Part shown: positions 35,637-43,826 of the stretch, one piece after another | Layout of the letters: each line of letters starts with the position of its first letter | Numbering within the stretch: position 1 is the stretch's first letter | Source of the DNA: Pseudomonas sp. GR 6-02 | Lineage (GTDB): Bacteria; Pseudomonadota; Gammaproteobacteria; Pseudomonadales; Pseudomonadaceae | Length of the DNA: 64,000 nt | Reading direction: 5' to 3' | NCBI RefSeq assembly: GCF_001655615.1 | Contig: NZ_CP011567.1 | Coordinates: 186,001-250,000, forward strand | Translations under genes and position numbers: made by a program | Notes under the pieces: generated by a model | What the model saw: the letters and a program-made list of their open reading frames with translations, nothing else | Told to the model about the DNA's origin: nothing | Databases searched by the model: none

Positions 35637-37843
35637 GTACCGAACAAGCGGACGTAGTGATCGTTGGCGCGGGGCTGGCCGGCAGCATCATCGCTTATCA
35701 ACTGGGCATGGCCGGGGTGGATGTGCTGGTGCTCGAATCAGGCCCGGAAATCCCGGCCAACCGTGCTCAATACCTGGAGCGCTTCTATACGGCCACGCTG
35801 AAAACCCCCGAAGCCCCTTACCCACCGGTGACGAGCCTGGACACGCCGCGTGATCCGGCCAACGAGAACGCCCCGCGTGCGACCATCGCCGATTTGATCC
35901 TGGGCTGGGACAAGCCGGCGATCAGCTATCTGGTACAGAAAGGCCCGATGCCCTTCACCAGCACCTATGAACGGGTCGGCGGCGGCACCACCTGGCATTG
36001 GGTCGGGACATGTCTGCGCATGGTGCCGAACGATTTTCGCCTGAAATCAAAATACGGCGTCGGGGTGGACTGGCCTATCGGCTACGACGATCTGCAAAGT
36101 GCCTACTGCCGGGCCGAGGCGGAAATCGGCGTGGCGGCCAATGTCGCCGACCAGGCCTATCTGGGCATGACCTTTCCCGAAGGTTATTCATTCCCGATGC
36201 ACAGCATTCCGTTGTCGTTGGTCGATGGCAGTTTTGTCACGGCCGTGACGGGGCAGATGTTCGACGGCTTGCCGCTGGTGGTCAGTCCGACGCCCGCCGG
36301 GCGCAATTCCCAACCTTACGCGGGGCGCCGGGTGTGTGCCGGCAACACCAACTGCACACCGATCTGTCCGATCCAGGCCAAGTACGATGCGACAGTGACA
36401 ATGAACAAGGCCCTGGCCACCGGCAAGGTCAAGGTGTTGTACCGAACCGTGGCGAGCAAAGTGACCGTCGGGGCGGACAGCAATATCAACGGTATCGAAT
36501 TCATTCAGTATCAGCTTGGCGACGGCCCGGTCACTGGAACCGGCATCGCTATCGGGCAGCGTTATGTGATCGCCGCCCATGCCATCGAGACACCCAAGTT
36601 ATTGCTCAACTCGGTCAGCGCTGCCTGGCCCAAAGGTGTGGCCAACAGCAGTGGGCAAGTAGGGCGCAGCCTGGCCGATCACCCGATCTACCTGGCATGG
36701 GGGCTGATGCCTGAAGGCAAGGCGGTTTTTCCGTACCGGGGTCCTCTGTCCACGGCGGGCATCGAGAGTTTGCGTGACGGTGACTTTCGCAAATCTCGAG
36801 CGGCGTGGCGCATCGAAATCGGTAACGAGGGCTGGAACTGGCCGGCCACCGATCCTTACACCACCGTGGCTGACTTCATCGACGGGGCGAATCACAGTCA
36901 AACCAACCCGCTACCGCCGGCCTTGAAACCACAGCAAGTGCTCTATGGGACAGCGCTGGTTCAAAAGCTCAACGACCTGTTCATCCGTCAGTTCCGGATC
37001 GCGTTTCTGGTGGAGCAGGTCGAGGACGATCCCGATCACCCCACGTGTTACATCGTGCCGTCGACCGAGTACAAGGACCGGCTCGGCATTCCCCGGCCGG
37101 AAATTCACTATGACCTGTCCAAATACACCAAGGAGGGCTTCAAGCAGGCGAAGAAGTTGGCGACTCACATCATCACCGAACTGCTCGGCGCGGTGGAGCT
37201 GACGAAGCCTCTCACGCCCGGGACGTTCACCTACGATAATGAGCCCTACAGTTTCCAGGGCGCCGGGCACCTGATGGGGACCTATCGCATGGGCGATGAT
37301 CCAACCAAATCGGTCGTCGACAAATACCAGCGCAGTTGGGACCACAAGAACCTGTTCCTGGTGGGCGATGGTGTCTTCCCCAGCACCGGCACTTCGAACC
37401 CGAGCCTGACGATTGCTGCGTTGTCGTTCCAGGCCGGGGATACGCTGGCCAACGACCTGAAGGCTGCGACGGTGGAGGTTCTGGCCAATCTGCCCTGGCA
37501 GGGCACCGGTGTACAGATCAACGGTCTGGTGCCACGTCTGGCTCGTTGTGTCCTTGGCTTATGGTGCGCCAGCCCGGCGGGTGGCTGGGTGGATGGAAAG
37601 GGCAATCCGGACTACATCGCCAAGTTCGGCTATACGCTGATGGGGGCCGCCGAAGGTGCTTTGATCGGCCGTGTTGGTGACTTTGGCATTCCCTTCCTGA
37701 TCGGTGATCTGGCGCAGATTCCGGCCGGCCAGCAAGGCGAGCTGCAGTTGTGTATCAATGATGACCTGCTAGGCCTCTACGGTGCGGGTTTGAAGGACAA
37801 CCTCGGTGCACTGACGGTTCGGGTCGAGTTCGGCACGCTGTGA
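35633..37843 (+). CDS. GMC-family FAD oxidoreductase with LecA-like C-terminal domain
   Basis: A 736-residue protein. Residues 1-600 are a GMC flavoprotein: FAD-binding VIVGAGLAGSIIAYQLG, GGGTTWHWVG, a CTPICPIQAKYD segment as in sugar dehydrogenase large subunits, and C-terminal HLMGTYRMGDD with GDGVFPSTGTSNPSLTIAAL. Residues about 620-736 add a beta-rich domain with GTGVQINGL, ALIGRVGD, FLIGD, GELQLCINDD and DNLGALTVRV, a pattern I recognise from PA-IL (LecA)-type sugar-binding domains. It probably oxidises a polyol or sugar and passes electrons to the haem protein. No signal peptide is seen. Confidence 0.82.
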   Translation: MSTEQADVVIVGAGLAGSIIAYQLGMAGVDVLVLESGPEIPANRAQYLERFYTATLKTPEAPYPPVTSLDTPRDPANENAPRATIADLILGWDKPAISYLVQKGPMPFTSTYERVGGGTTWHWVGTCLRMVPNDFRLKSKYGVGVDWPIGYDDLQSAYCRAEAEIGVAANVADQAYLGMTFPEGYSFPMHSIPLSLVDGSFVTAVTGQMFDGLPLVVSPTPAGRNSQPYAGRRVCAGNTNCTPICPIQAKYDATVTMNKALATGKVKVLYRTVASKVTVGADSNINGIEFIQYQLGDGPVTGTGIAIGQRYVIAAHAIETPKLLLNSVSAAWPKGVANSSGQVGRSLADHPIYLAWGLMPEGKAVFPYRGPLSTAGIESLRDGDFRKSRAAWRIEIGNEGWNWPATDPYTTVADFIDGANHSQTNPLPPALKPQQVLYGTALVQKLNDLFIRQFRIAFLVEQVEDDPDHPTCYIVPSTEYKDRLGIPRPEIHYDLSKYTKEGFKQAKKLATHIITELLGAVELTKPLTPGTFTYDNEPYSFQGAGHLMGTYRMGDDPTKSVVDKYQRSWDHKNLFLVGDGVFPSTGTSNPSLTIAALSFQAGDTLANDLKAATVEVLANLPWQGTGVQINGLVPRLARCVLGLWCASPAGGWVDGKGNPDYIAKFGYTLMGAAEGALIGRVGDFGIPFLIGDLAQIPAGQQGELQLCINDDLLGLYGAGLKDNLGALTVRVEFGTL

Positions 37844-37849
37844 AACCTG

Positions 37850-37885
37850 GAGCGGTAACGGTATCAATCCGTTACCGCTCTTTTT
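37850..37885 (+). terminator. Rho-independent terminator of the oxidoreductase cassette
   Basis: GAGCGGTAACGG TATCAAT CCGTTACCGCTC TTTTTCT: a perfect 12-bp stem with T-tract, starting 7 bases after the GMC stop and abutting the end of the convergent minus-strand gene. Confidence 0.92.
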
Positions 37886-37886
37886 C

Positions 37887-38405
37887 TCAGGCGGCGGAGC
37901 GTTGATTGCGCAAGGCCACTGGCCCGGCGCGTTCTTCGATGGCTCGTTTCAGCTCGGTCCGAAGCCCCAGCAGGAAGCCTGCTTCCACCACCACAAACAA
38001 CGGCCCGACAATCAACCCCGTCACATCATCGACAAACGCCGGTTTGCGCCCCTCGTAATGATGACCGACAAACTGTATCGCCCAGCCCACCACAAACATC
38101 CCGATGCCGGCGCCAAGCCAGACGAATTTGCTCTGCTGCGCAAGCATATGCCCCAGCCAGACCGACAGACCCAGCAATACCGTCATCAGCACCCCCAGCC
38201 GTAGTTCCAGGCGCAGGTAAAACCACGCCGACATCAGTGACACCAGCACTGCCGGTGACAGCCAGCCCCCGGCCCATTGCGGACGCGACAGCAACACCGC
38301 GACCGCCACGACGATCAGGGGAATGCCCACGAAGTGGCTGGCGATATTGCGCGGATCACGGTGGTAGGCGGCGTATTGACTGAGATGGTCAACGAGGCTT
38401 TTCAT
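37887..38405 (-). CDS. Mpo1/DUF962-family membrane protein (2-hydroxy fatty acid dioxygenase-like)
   Basis: A 172-residue protein with four hydrophobic helices. The N-terminal signature YHRDPRNIASHFVGIPLI and a later HHYEGRKPAF motif provide the histidines conserved in Mpo1, the yeast iron-dependent dioxygenase that removes one carbon from 2-hydroxy fatty acids. Bacterial homologues are known as DUF962 proteins and their substrate is untested. It is divergent from the Crp/Fnr gene, 84 bp away, so the two may share regulation. Confidence 0.82.
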   Translation of the reverse strand: MKSLVDHLSQYAAYHRDPRNIASHFVGIPLIVVAVAVLLSRPQWAGGWLSPAVLVSLMSAWFYLRLELRLGVLMTVLLGLSVWLGHMLAQQSKFVWLGAGIGMFVVGWAIQFVGHHYEGRKPAFVDDVTGLIVGPLFVVVEAGFLLGLRTELKRAIEERAGPVALRNQRSAA

Positions 38406-38489
38406 TGTTATTCCTCCTGTAGAGTGATTGATGATGCCCCGGGTTCATCTCTCGCTCTGTCAGCCAGGCGACAATCTCCAGGAGTTTTC

Positions 38490-39176
38490 ATGGACATGCA
38501 GGTTTGGCGTTCACGCCTGATGACGGGGCAATGGTTCAGTCACTTGCCTGTTTCCTTACAGGATAGTCTGCTGGCAATCGCCAGGATTCGGCGCCTATCG
38601 CCGGGGCAACTGCTGTTCAAACGCGGTGATCCCCCGTGCGGGTTGTATGCGGTGCTTGAAGGTTCGGTGCGCATTGGCGCGGTGAATGAGCAGGGCAAGG
38701 AAGCGCTGCTGAGCCTGGTGGAGCCGCCGCACTGGTTCGGCGAAATCTGCCTGTTCGATGGTCAGCCGCGAACCCACGACGCGTTCGGCACAGGCCAGTG
38801 CATTCTGTTGCACATCCCGCAAACAGCGCTGCTGGCATTGCTCGACGAACACCCGGTGTACTGGCGGCAACTGGCATTGCTGATGAGCCACAAACTGCGC
38901 CTGACCTTCATCAACCTCGAACAGCTGAGCCTGATGCCGGCCCCAGCACGCCTGGCCCATCGCTTGCTGATGATCGCCGAGGGCTATGGTGAAATCGACC
39001 TGCCGCGCCGCGTTCTGCAACTGCCGCAGGAGCAACTGGCGTCGATGCTGTCGCTGTCGCGCCAGACCACCAACCAGATCCTCAAGGACTTGCAGGGGCA
39101 GGGGATTCTGAATCTCAGGTATGGCGAGATCGAGATTCTGGATGCGCGGCGGTTGCGGGCGTTGGCGGTGGTTTGA
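38490..39176 (+). CDS. Crp/Fnr-family transcriptional regulator
   Basis: A 228-residue regulator with a cyclic-nucleotide-binding-like beta-barrel (about 20-135; LLFKRGDPPCGLYAVLEGSVRIG), a dimer helix and a C-terminal Crp-type winged helix (about 150-220; LPQEQLASMLSLSRQTTNQILKDLQGQG). No N-terminal cysteine cluster for a 4Fe-4S centre is present, so it is not an Fnr-type oxygen sensor; the ligand is unknown. AGGAG lies 5 bases before the ATG at 38490, ruling out the longer upstream frame. Confidence 0.9.
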   Translation: MDMQVWRSRLMTGQWFSHLPVSLQDSLLAIARIRRLSPGQLLFKRGDPPCGLYAVLEGSVRIGAVNEQGKEALLSLVEPPHWFGEICLFDGQPRTHDAFGTGQCILLHIPQTALLALLDEHPVYWRQLALLMSHKLRLTFINLEQLSLMPAPARLAHRLLMIAEGYGEIDLPRRVLQLPQEQLASMLSLSRQTTNQILKDLQGQGILNLRYGEIEILDARRLRALAVV

Positions 39177-39262
39177 TGTGCACTTGCAGGCGCTGTCGAT
39201 TTTATTGATGGGCTTTGTCCACGAACGCGCCTAGCCTGTGAAGACGACAATCGAGGTGTGCC

Positions 39263-39628
39263 ATGCGTGTGCTGTTAGTGGAAGACGAACCCGAGACCGC
39301 CAGCCTCCTGGCCAAAGGCCTGAGCGAAGCGAGTTATGCGGTGGATGTAGCGCTCAATGGCATGGACGGCCGACGCTTTATCGAATCTGGCGAATATGAA
39401 TTGATCATCCTCGACGTGATGCTGCCGGGGCTCAACGGCTGGCAGTTGCTGCAGCAGATCCGCAAGCTCGGCGATACGCCGGTGCTGTTGCTCACCACCA
39501 CGGACGGCATCGAGGACCGGCTGCGCGGGTTGGAGCTGCATGAGGATGATTACCTGCTCAAGCCGTTTACCGTCAGCGAGCTGGTGAAGCGGGTGCGCAA
39601 GCTGTTGCGGCGGGATCGGGGGCGGTAG
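39263..39628 (+). CDS. Receiver-only response regulator (OmpR-type receiver, no output domain)
   Basis: A 121-residue protein that is just a CheY-like receiver of OmpR/heavy-metal-regulator type: acidic pair in VEDEPE, phospho-acceptor Asp in LIILDVMLPGLNGWQLL, conserved Thr in LLLTTTD and Lys in DYLLKPF. It stops at LLRRDRGR, exactly where OmpR-family proteins continue into the DNA-binding domain, and only 64 bases remain before the next gene. All catalytic residues are intact, so it may work as a stand-alone phospho-relay or be a truncated remnant. Confidence 0.78.
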   Translation: MRVLLVEDEPETASLLAKGLSEASYAVDVALNGMDGRRFIESGEYELIILDVMLPGLNGWQLLQQIRKLGDTPVLLLTTTDGIEDRLRGLELHEDDYLLKPFTVSELVKRVRKLLRRDRGR

Positions 39629-39692
39629 CGGTTTCAGTGGTGCTTGAGAAATTGCGATGGGGCCGGAAATCTCAACACGCCTTGCGGATCTA

Positions 39693-40697
39693 TTACCGCA
39701 ACCCATCCCGAAACTGCCCCGGCGTCATTCCCGTCCAGCGCTTGAACGCGCGGCTGAAGCTGCTGGTGTCGGCGAATCCCAATAGATAACTGACCTCGCT
39801 CAACGAGCATTGCGGGTCGCGCAGGTGCAGCAGCGCCAGGTTTTCCCGACTTTCGTTGAGCAGCGTATCGAACCGACAACCTTCGTCCGCCAGGTGTCGT
39901 TGCAGGCTGCGCAAGCTCAAGTGCAGTGCTTCGGCGATGCGATCGGCCGACGGTTCGCCCTCAGGCAGTTGCTCTTCAATGGCGTCGCGAACCTTGCGCT
40001 CCCAGGTCAGGGGCTTGAGTTGCGCCAGGGTGCGTTTGAGCACGGTCTCGTTGTGTTCGGCCAGTTCCGGGTTGGCGTCGTCCAGGTGGCTGTCGAAATC
40101 CACCAGGGCGAATTCCAGTCGGTCTTCCTCGGCGGCGAAATACACCGGCGAACGGAACACTTTGTGCCATTGATGCGGGTCGGCAGGTTCCGGACGGCGC
40201 AGATAAACCGCCAGCGGCGCGTAGTCGCGGCCCAGCCGGTTACGGCAGGTGCGCACGTAAATCGCCGCGAATGCGTCGATGGCTTCGAAGGCTGGCGCGG
40301 GGTTGCCTTGGGGGATTTTCAGGCGGAAGCGGTAGCGATCCTCGGCGCGGGTCAACTCCAGGTCCAGCGCATCGCTGACCACCTGGTGATAACGCACGAT
40401 GCGCTCGAACACTTCCCGCAAGCTGCCGCTGGCCACCAACGCATACCCGAGCGCATGGAACGTGGTCGGGCTGACAAACCGCGACACCCGCAAGCCAATC
40501 GCCGGGTCGCCACTGACCTGCACCGCGATTTCCCACAGGCGTGTGGTGCCGGACAACGGGTAACGGGCGTTCGGGTCGTCCATCAACTGCGGATCGAGCC
40601 CCGCCTGTCGGCACAGGGCGGTGCTGTCGAGGCCCAGCGCATCGAGCTGCTTGCGCAGGGCGCGGGTCCAGCTGGCGAGGGAGGTCGGTTCAGTCAT
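39693..40697 (-). CDS. AraC-family regulator with arabinose-binding-like N-terminal domain
   Basis: A 334-residue regulator. An N-terminal ligand-sensing domain of the Arabinose_bd type (about 20-205) is followed by a C-terminal double helix-turn-helix (about 235-330; ADRIAEALHLSLRSLQRHLADEG and LSEVSYLLGFADTSSFSRAFKRWTGMTPGQFR). It is transcribed divergently from the fatty acid desaturase gene with 100 bp between, so control of that gene is likely. A lipid or fatty acid ligand is a guess. Confidence 0.9.
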   Translation of the reverse strand: MTEPTSLASWTRALRKQLDALGLDSTALCRQAGLDPQLMDDPNARYPLSGTTRLWEIAVQVSGDPAIGLRVSRFVSPTTFHALGYALVASGSLREVFERIVRYHQVVSDALDLELTRAEDRYRFRLKIPQGNPAPAFEAIDAFAAIYVRTCRNRLGRDYAPLAVYLRRPEPADPHQWHKVFRSPVYFAAEEDRLEFALVDFDSHLDDANPELAEHNETVLKRTLAQLKPLTWERKVRDAIEEQLPEGEPSADRIAEALHLSLRSLQRHLADEGCRFDTLLNESRENLALLHLRDPQCSLSEVSYLLGFADTSSFSRAFKRWTGMTPGQFRDGLR

Positions 40698-40797
40698 GTC
40701 GATTGGCGCGTCCGGTCAACAGGTTGGCGTTCACGGCTACCGCTGTGTGAAGCATCACAGGGCAGGATGCGAACATCAATAACCAAAGGATGGAAGC

Positions 40798-41871
40798 ATG
40801 GACGGTACTTCTGCAAGTCCCCAGCGACTGAATGCAGCACAACGATCAGCGCATATTCGCCAGGTGGTATTGGCCAAGGGCGTCGAGTTGCGTCGGCGCT
40901 ACCCGATTCTCAACCATCAGGACGCCTTGGGTGCGGGCATCCTGGCCTTCGCCCTGGCCGGGATGATCGGTTCGGCAGTGCTCTATATCAACGGATACAT
41001 GGACTGGTGGGCATGCTTGTTGGTCAACGCGTTTTTCGCCTCGTTGACCCATGAACTTGAGCATGACCTGATCCACAGCATGTATTTTCGCAAACAGCGG
41101 GTGCCGCATAACCTGATGATGGGCCTGGTGTGGCTGGCGCGGCCGAGCACCATCAATCCGTGGATCCGCCGCCATTTGCACCTCAACCACCACAAGGTGT
41201 CCGGCACTGAAGCCGACATGGAAGAGCGGGCGATCACCAACGGTGAGCCCTGGGGTTTTGCGCGGCTGTTGATGGTTGGCGACAACGTGATGTCGGCGCT
41301 TATCCGCATGCTGCGGGCCAAGACCTGGGCGCACAAGTTCAGCATCCTCAAGCGCTCCCTGAAAGTTTACGCACCGCTGGCGCTGATGCATTGGGGGGCG
41401 TGGTATGTGTTCCTCGGTTTTCACGCCGCCAACGGCATCGCGCATCTATCGGGGGCGCCCATCGAATGGTCGGCGACGACATTGGCGGTGATGCAAGTGA
41501 TCGACATCGCTGTCGTGGTGATCATCGGTCCGAACGTGTTGCGCACGTTCTGCCTGCACTTTGTCAGCTCGAACATGCACTACTACGGTGACGTCGAGCC
41601 GGGGAATGTGATTCAGCAGACTCAGGTCTTGAACCCTTGGTGGCTGTGGCCGTTGCAGGCGTTCTGCTTCAACTTCGGCAGCAGCCACGGGATCCATCAT
41701 TTTGTGGTGAAGGAGCCGTTTTACATCCGCCAGATGACGGTGCCGGTGGCGCATGAGGTGATGCGTGAGATGGGGGTTCGGTTCAATGATTTCGGGACGT
41801 TTGCACGGGCGAACCGATTTGCGCACAAGGCGACCACAGAACCCCGTCAAGTGCATCCCGCTCAGGTTTGA
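40798..41871 (+). CDS. Membrane fatty acid desaturase (second in window)
   Basis: A 357-residue di-iron membrane desaturase, distinct from the DesA-like one at 25836-27020. Histidine boxes are HELEHDLIH (about 85), HLHLNHHK (about 124) and HGIHHF (about 300). Helical pairs lie at about 45-80 and 195-250. Unlike acyl-CoA delta-9 enzymes, the spacing HxxxH...HxxHH...HxxHH fits the broader FA_desaturase family, which also includes hydroxylases. It faces an AraC regulator and is followed by a long intergenic region. The substrate is unknown. Confidence 0.82.
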   Translation: MDGTSASPQRLNAAQRSAHIRQVVLAKGVELRRRYPILNHQDALGAGILAFALAGMIGSAVLYINGYMDWWACLLVNAFFASLTHELEHDLIHSMYFRKQRVPHNLMMGLVWLARPSTINPWIRRHLHLNHHKVSGTEADMEERAITNGEPWGFARLLMVGDNVMSALIRMLRAKTWAHKFSILKRSLKVYAPLALMHWGAWYVFLGFHAANGIAHLSGAPIEWSATTLAVMQVIDIAVVVIIGPNVLRTFCLHFVSSNMHYYGDVEPGNVIQQTQVLNPWWLWPLQAFCFNFGSSHGIHHFVVKEPFYIRQMTVPVAHEVMREMGVRFNDFGTFARANRFAHKATTEPRQVHPAQV

Positions 41872-42094
41872 GCAAGGCACCCGGAAACTCAAAGGCGAAA
41901 AACGCTCGTCATCAATTTGACCCAAAGGGACGCTAAGTTGTGACGCAAGCAGCGAGGGGTCGGCGATTGCCGAAGATGATTCGTATATGTGATTTAGGTC
42001 TAATAAAGTAATTAAATATTCCTTTATTGGATAACCGATTTCGCCAATCATCGGCTTCAGGATTGTTGATCAGCGCAAACAGATTTTGAGTTTC
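41872..42094. other. AT-rich intergenic region without a clear gene
   Basis: After the desaturase stop the sequence becomes notably AT-rich (about 41985-42045) with no ORF having a credible ribosome site. A 71-codon minus-strand frame reading through it has no recognisable domain. It leads into a terminator-like hairpin at 42095, so a small RNA is possible. Confidence 0.4.
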
Positions 42095-42132
42095 CGGGGC
42101 CGTCTCCTTGGCAGGGTGCGGCCCCTTTTTTA
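42095..42132 (+). terminator. Terminator-like hairpin
   Basis: GGGGCCG and CGGCCCC pair around about 16 bases and are followed by TTTTTTAT. It lies 225 bases after the desaturase stop, too far to be an ordinary gene-end terminator unless a non-coding RNA or long 3' UTR precedes it. Confidence 0.6.
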
Positions 42133-42146
42133 TTTCGGGCAAACAC

Positions 42147-42213
42147 ATATTCGATATTGGTCTTAATAAATAGCTTCTTATTCCTTAACGAATATAACTC
42201 TCCTCCCTATACT
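42147..42213 (+). promoter_or_regulatory. Promoter with inverted repeat upstream of the RBBP9-like gene
   Basis: A -35 box TTAACG (42185-42190) and a -10 box TATACT (42208-42213) are separated by 17 bases. The inverted repeat ATATTCG (42147-42153) / CGAATAT (42189-42195) overlaps the -35 end, as expected for an activator of LysR type. The stretch is AT-rich compared with its surroundings. CysB control is a hypothesis based on the sulfur-related neighbours. Confidence 0.55.
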
Positions 42214-42249
42214 CGATCAGGAACAGACACACAGCAGGAGAGCTCCCCC

Positions 42250-42831
42250 ATGCGCAACGAATCAATTCGCTACCTGATTGTGCCGGGCTGGCAAGGATCG
42301 CCAGAAGATCATTGGCAAACCCACTGGCAGAACAGTCTGCCAAACAGCGCGCGGGTGGAGCAGGCCGATTGGCTGACGCCTCGTCGTGAAGACTGGGTCG
42401 CAGCGTTGGCCGAGGCGATTGCCGCCGACAGCACGCCTGTGATCCTGATCGCCCATAGCCTGGGTTGCATCACCGTTGCCCATTGGGCAGCCACCGCGCC
42501 GCTGCAATTTTTGCGTCAAGTGCGCGGCGCCTTGCTGGTCGCGCCGGCGGACGTCGAGCGCCCGGCCTGCGCGCCGGCCCTACGCAACTTTGCGCCGATC
42601 CCGACCCATTTATTGCCGTTCCCGAGCCAGGTCGTCAGCTCTGACAACGACGCCGCCGTGAGCGCGCCACGCGCGCTTGAACTGGCGCGTCAGTGGGGCG
42701 CCGAGGCGGGGATTTTATCGGGGGCCGGGCACATCAACGTGAAGTCCGGTCACCGGCGCTGGGAGCAGGGTTTTGCCTACCTTTATCGGTTGCAGAATCG
42801 CATGGAACAGCACGCCCTGCGTCGCGCTTGA
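42250..42831 (+). CDS. RBBP9/YdeN-family alpha/beta hydrolase
   Basis: A 193-residue serine hydrolase. The N-terminal VPGWQGSPEDHWQTHW motif is a hallmark of the RBBP9/YdeN family. The nucleophile elbow is AHSLGC (about residue 72), the catalytic acid is probably in VVSSDNDAAVS (about 137) and the His is in GAGHINVKSGH (about 163-171). GGAGAG lies upstream of the ATG at 42250. It sits 62 bp before an AAA+ regulator in a region of sulfur-related transporters; its substrate is unknown. Confidence 0.87.
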   Translation: MRNESIRYLIVPGWQGSPEDHWQTHWQNSLPNSARVEQADWLTPRREDWVAALAEAIAADSTPVILIAHSLGCITVAHWAATAPLQFLRQVRGALLVAPADVERPACAPALRNFAPIPTHLLPFPSQVVSSDNDAAVSAPRALELARQWGAEAGILSGAGHINVKSGHRRWEQGFAYLYRLQNRMEQHALRRA

Positions 42832-42893
42832 ACCTCATTCTTTTTCTTTAAAAATCGCCCCCGTCTCCCGGCGGTTTTGGGCGGGAGTCTGCC

Positions 42894-43826
42894 ATGAGTT
42901 TGCATGAAACCTTCGGTCAGCCATTGCTGACCTTTCCCGATGCGGAGAAAAGCCCGCTGAGCATCCGCGCCAAGGCGCTGGTGTTTGTCGATCCGCGTTC
43001 CCGGCAATTGCGCCAGGAGCTGGAACAATTGGCGCCACGTTCGATCTCGGTGTTGATTCGCGGTGAAACCGGCAGCGGTAAAGAACTGCTGGCGCGGCAC
43101 ATCCATCGCGCCAGTGATCGTGGCGGGTTGTTCGTGTCCGTCAATTGCGGCGCGATCAGCCCGACTTACGCCGATGCTGAACTGTTCGGCTATGCCGCCG
43201 GCAGTTACAGCGGTTCGGCCAGCAGTCGTGCCGGCTGGTTCGGCTCGGCCAACGGCGGCACCTTGTACCTGGACGAGATCGGCGACCTGCCGCTGCCGAT
43301 CCAGATCAAGTTGCTCGCAGCCCTGGAAAACCACGAAGTGACCCGCGTCGGTGCGCACCAGCCGAGCCCGGTGGACGTGCGTCTGGTGGCGGCCACCAGC
43401 ATCGATCTGGCCCAGGCAGTGGCGGCCGGAAAATTCCATGAGCGGCTTTATCACTACCTCAGCGAGGGCCAGCTCGAACTGCCGGCCTTGCGTGAGCGGG
43501 TGGGCGATATTTTATCGCTGGCCGAATACTTCCTCGGCATCTACAGCCAGCGCCTCGACCTGCCGGTGCCATTGATCAGCGAAGCCGCGCAGCATCTGCT
43601 GGAGCAACACAGTTGGCCGGGCAACACCCGAGAGCTGGAGAACGTCATTCACTTTGCGCTGCTGGTGAGTACGGGCGATGAGATTTTGCCGGAGCATTTG
43701 AATCTGCCCGAGGCGCCTGCATCCTTGCTACAGATCGAGCAGCAACTGAAAAAAATCCTCGGCAGCGGCTCCGCCGCCGAAAAAGAGGCCTTGAAAGACC
43801 TGCTCAAAGCGACGGGGCTTCTGTAG
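42894..43826 (+). CDS. Sigma-54-family AAA+ regulator with degenerate GAFTGA loop and no HTH
   Basis: A 310-residue protein that is essentially one AAA+ domain (about 30-275). Walker A GETGSGKE, Walker B GGTLYLDEIGDL, the arginine region ALRERVGDI and PGNTRELEN are intact. The loop that contacts sigma-54, normally GAFTGA, reads GSYSGS (about residue 104). No receiver, GAF or PAS domain precedes it, and the C-terminal 40 residues show no Fis-type helix-turn-helix. SfnR-like sulfur regulators belong to this broad family, but activation of sigma-54 by this protein is doubtful. Confidence 0.8.
   Translation: MSLHETFGQPLLTFPDAEKSPLSIRAKALVFVDPRSRQLRQELEQLAPRSISVLIRGETGSGKELLARHIHRASDRGGLFVSVNCGAISPTYADAELFGYAAGSYSGSASSRAGWFGSANGGTLYLDEIGDLPLPIQIKLLAALENHEVTRVGAHQPSPVDVRLVAATSIDLAQAVAAGKFHERLYHYLSEGQLELPALRERVGDILSLAEYFLGIYSQRLDLPVPLISEAAQHLLEQHSWPGNTRELENVIHFALLVSTGDEILPEHLNLPEAPASLLQIEQQLKKILGSGSAAEKEALKDLLKATGLL

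Noticed and set aside
41933..42148. 71-codon minus-strand frame in the AT-rich gap
   Set aside because: No ribosome site, no domain, and it reads through the terminator-like hairpin; a non-coding interpretation fits better.
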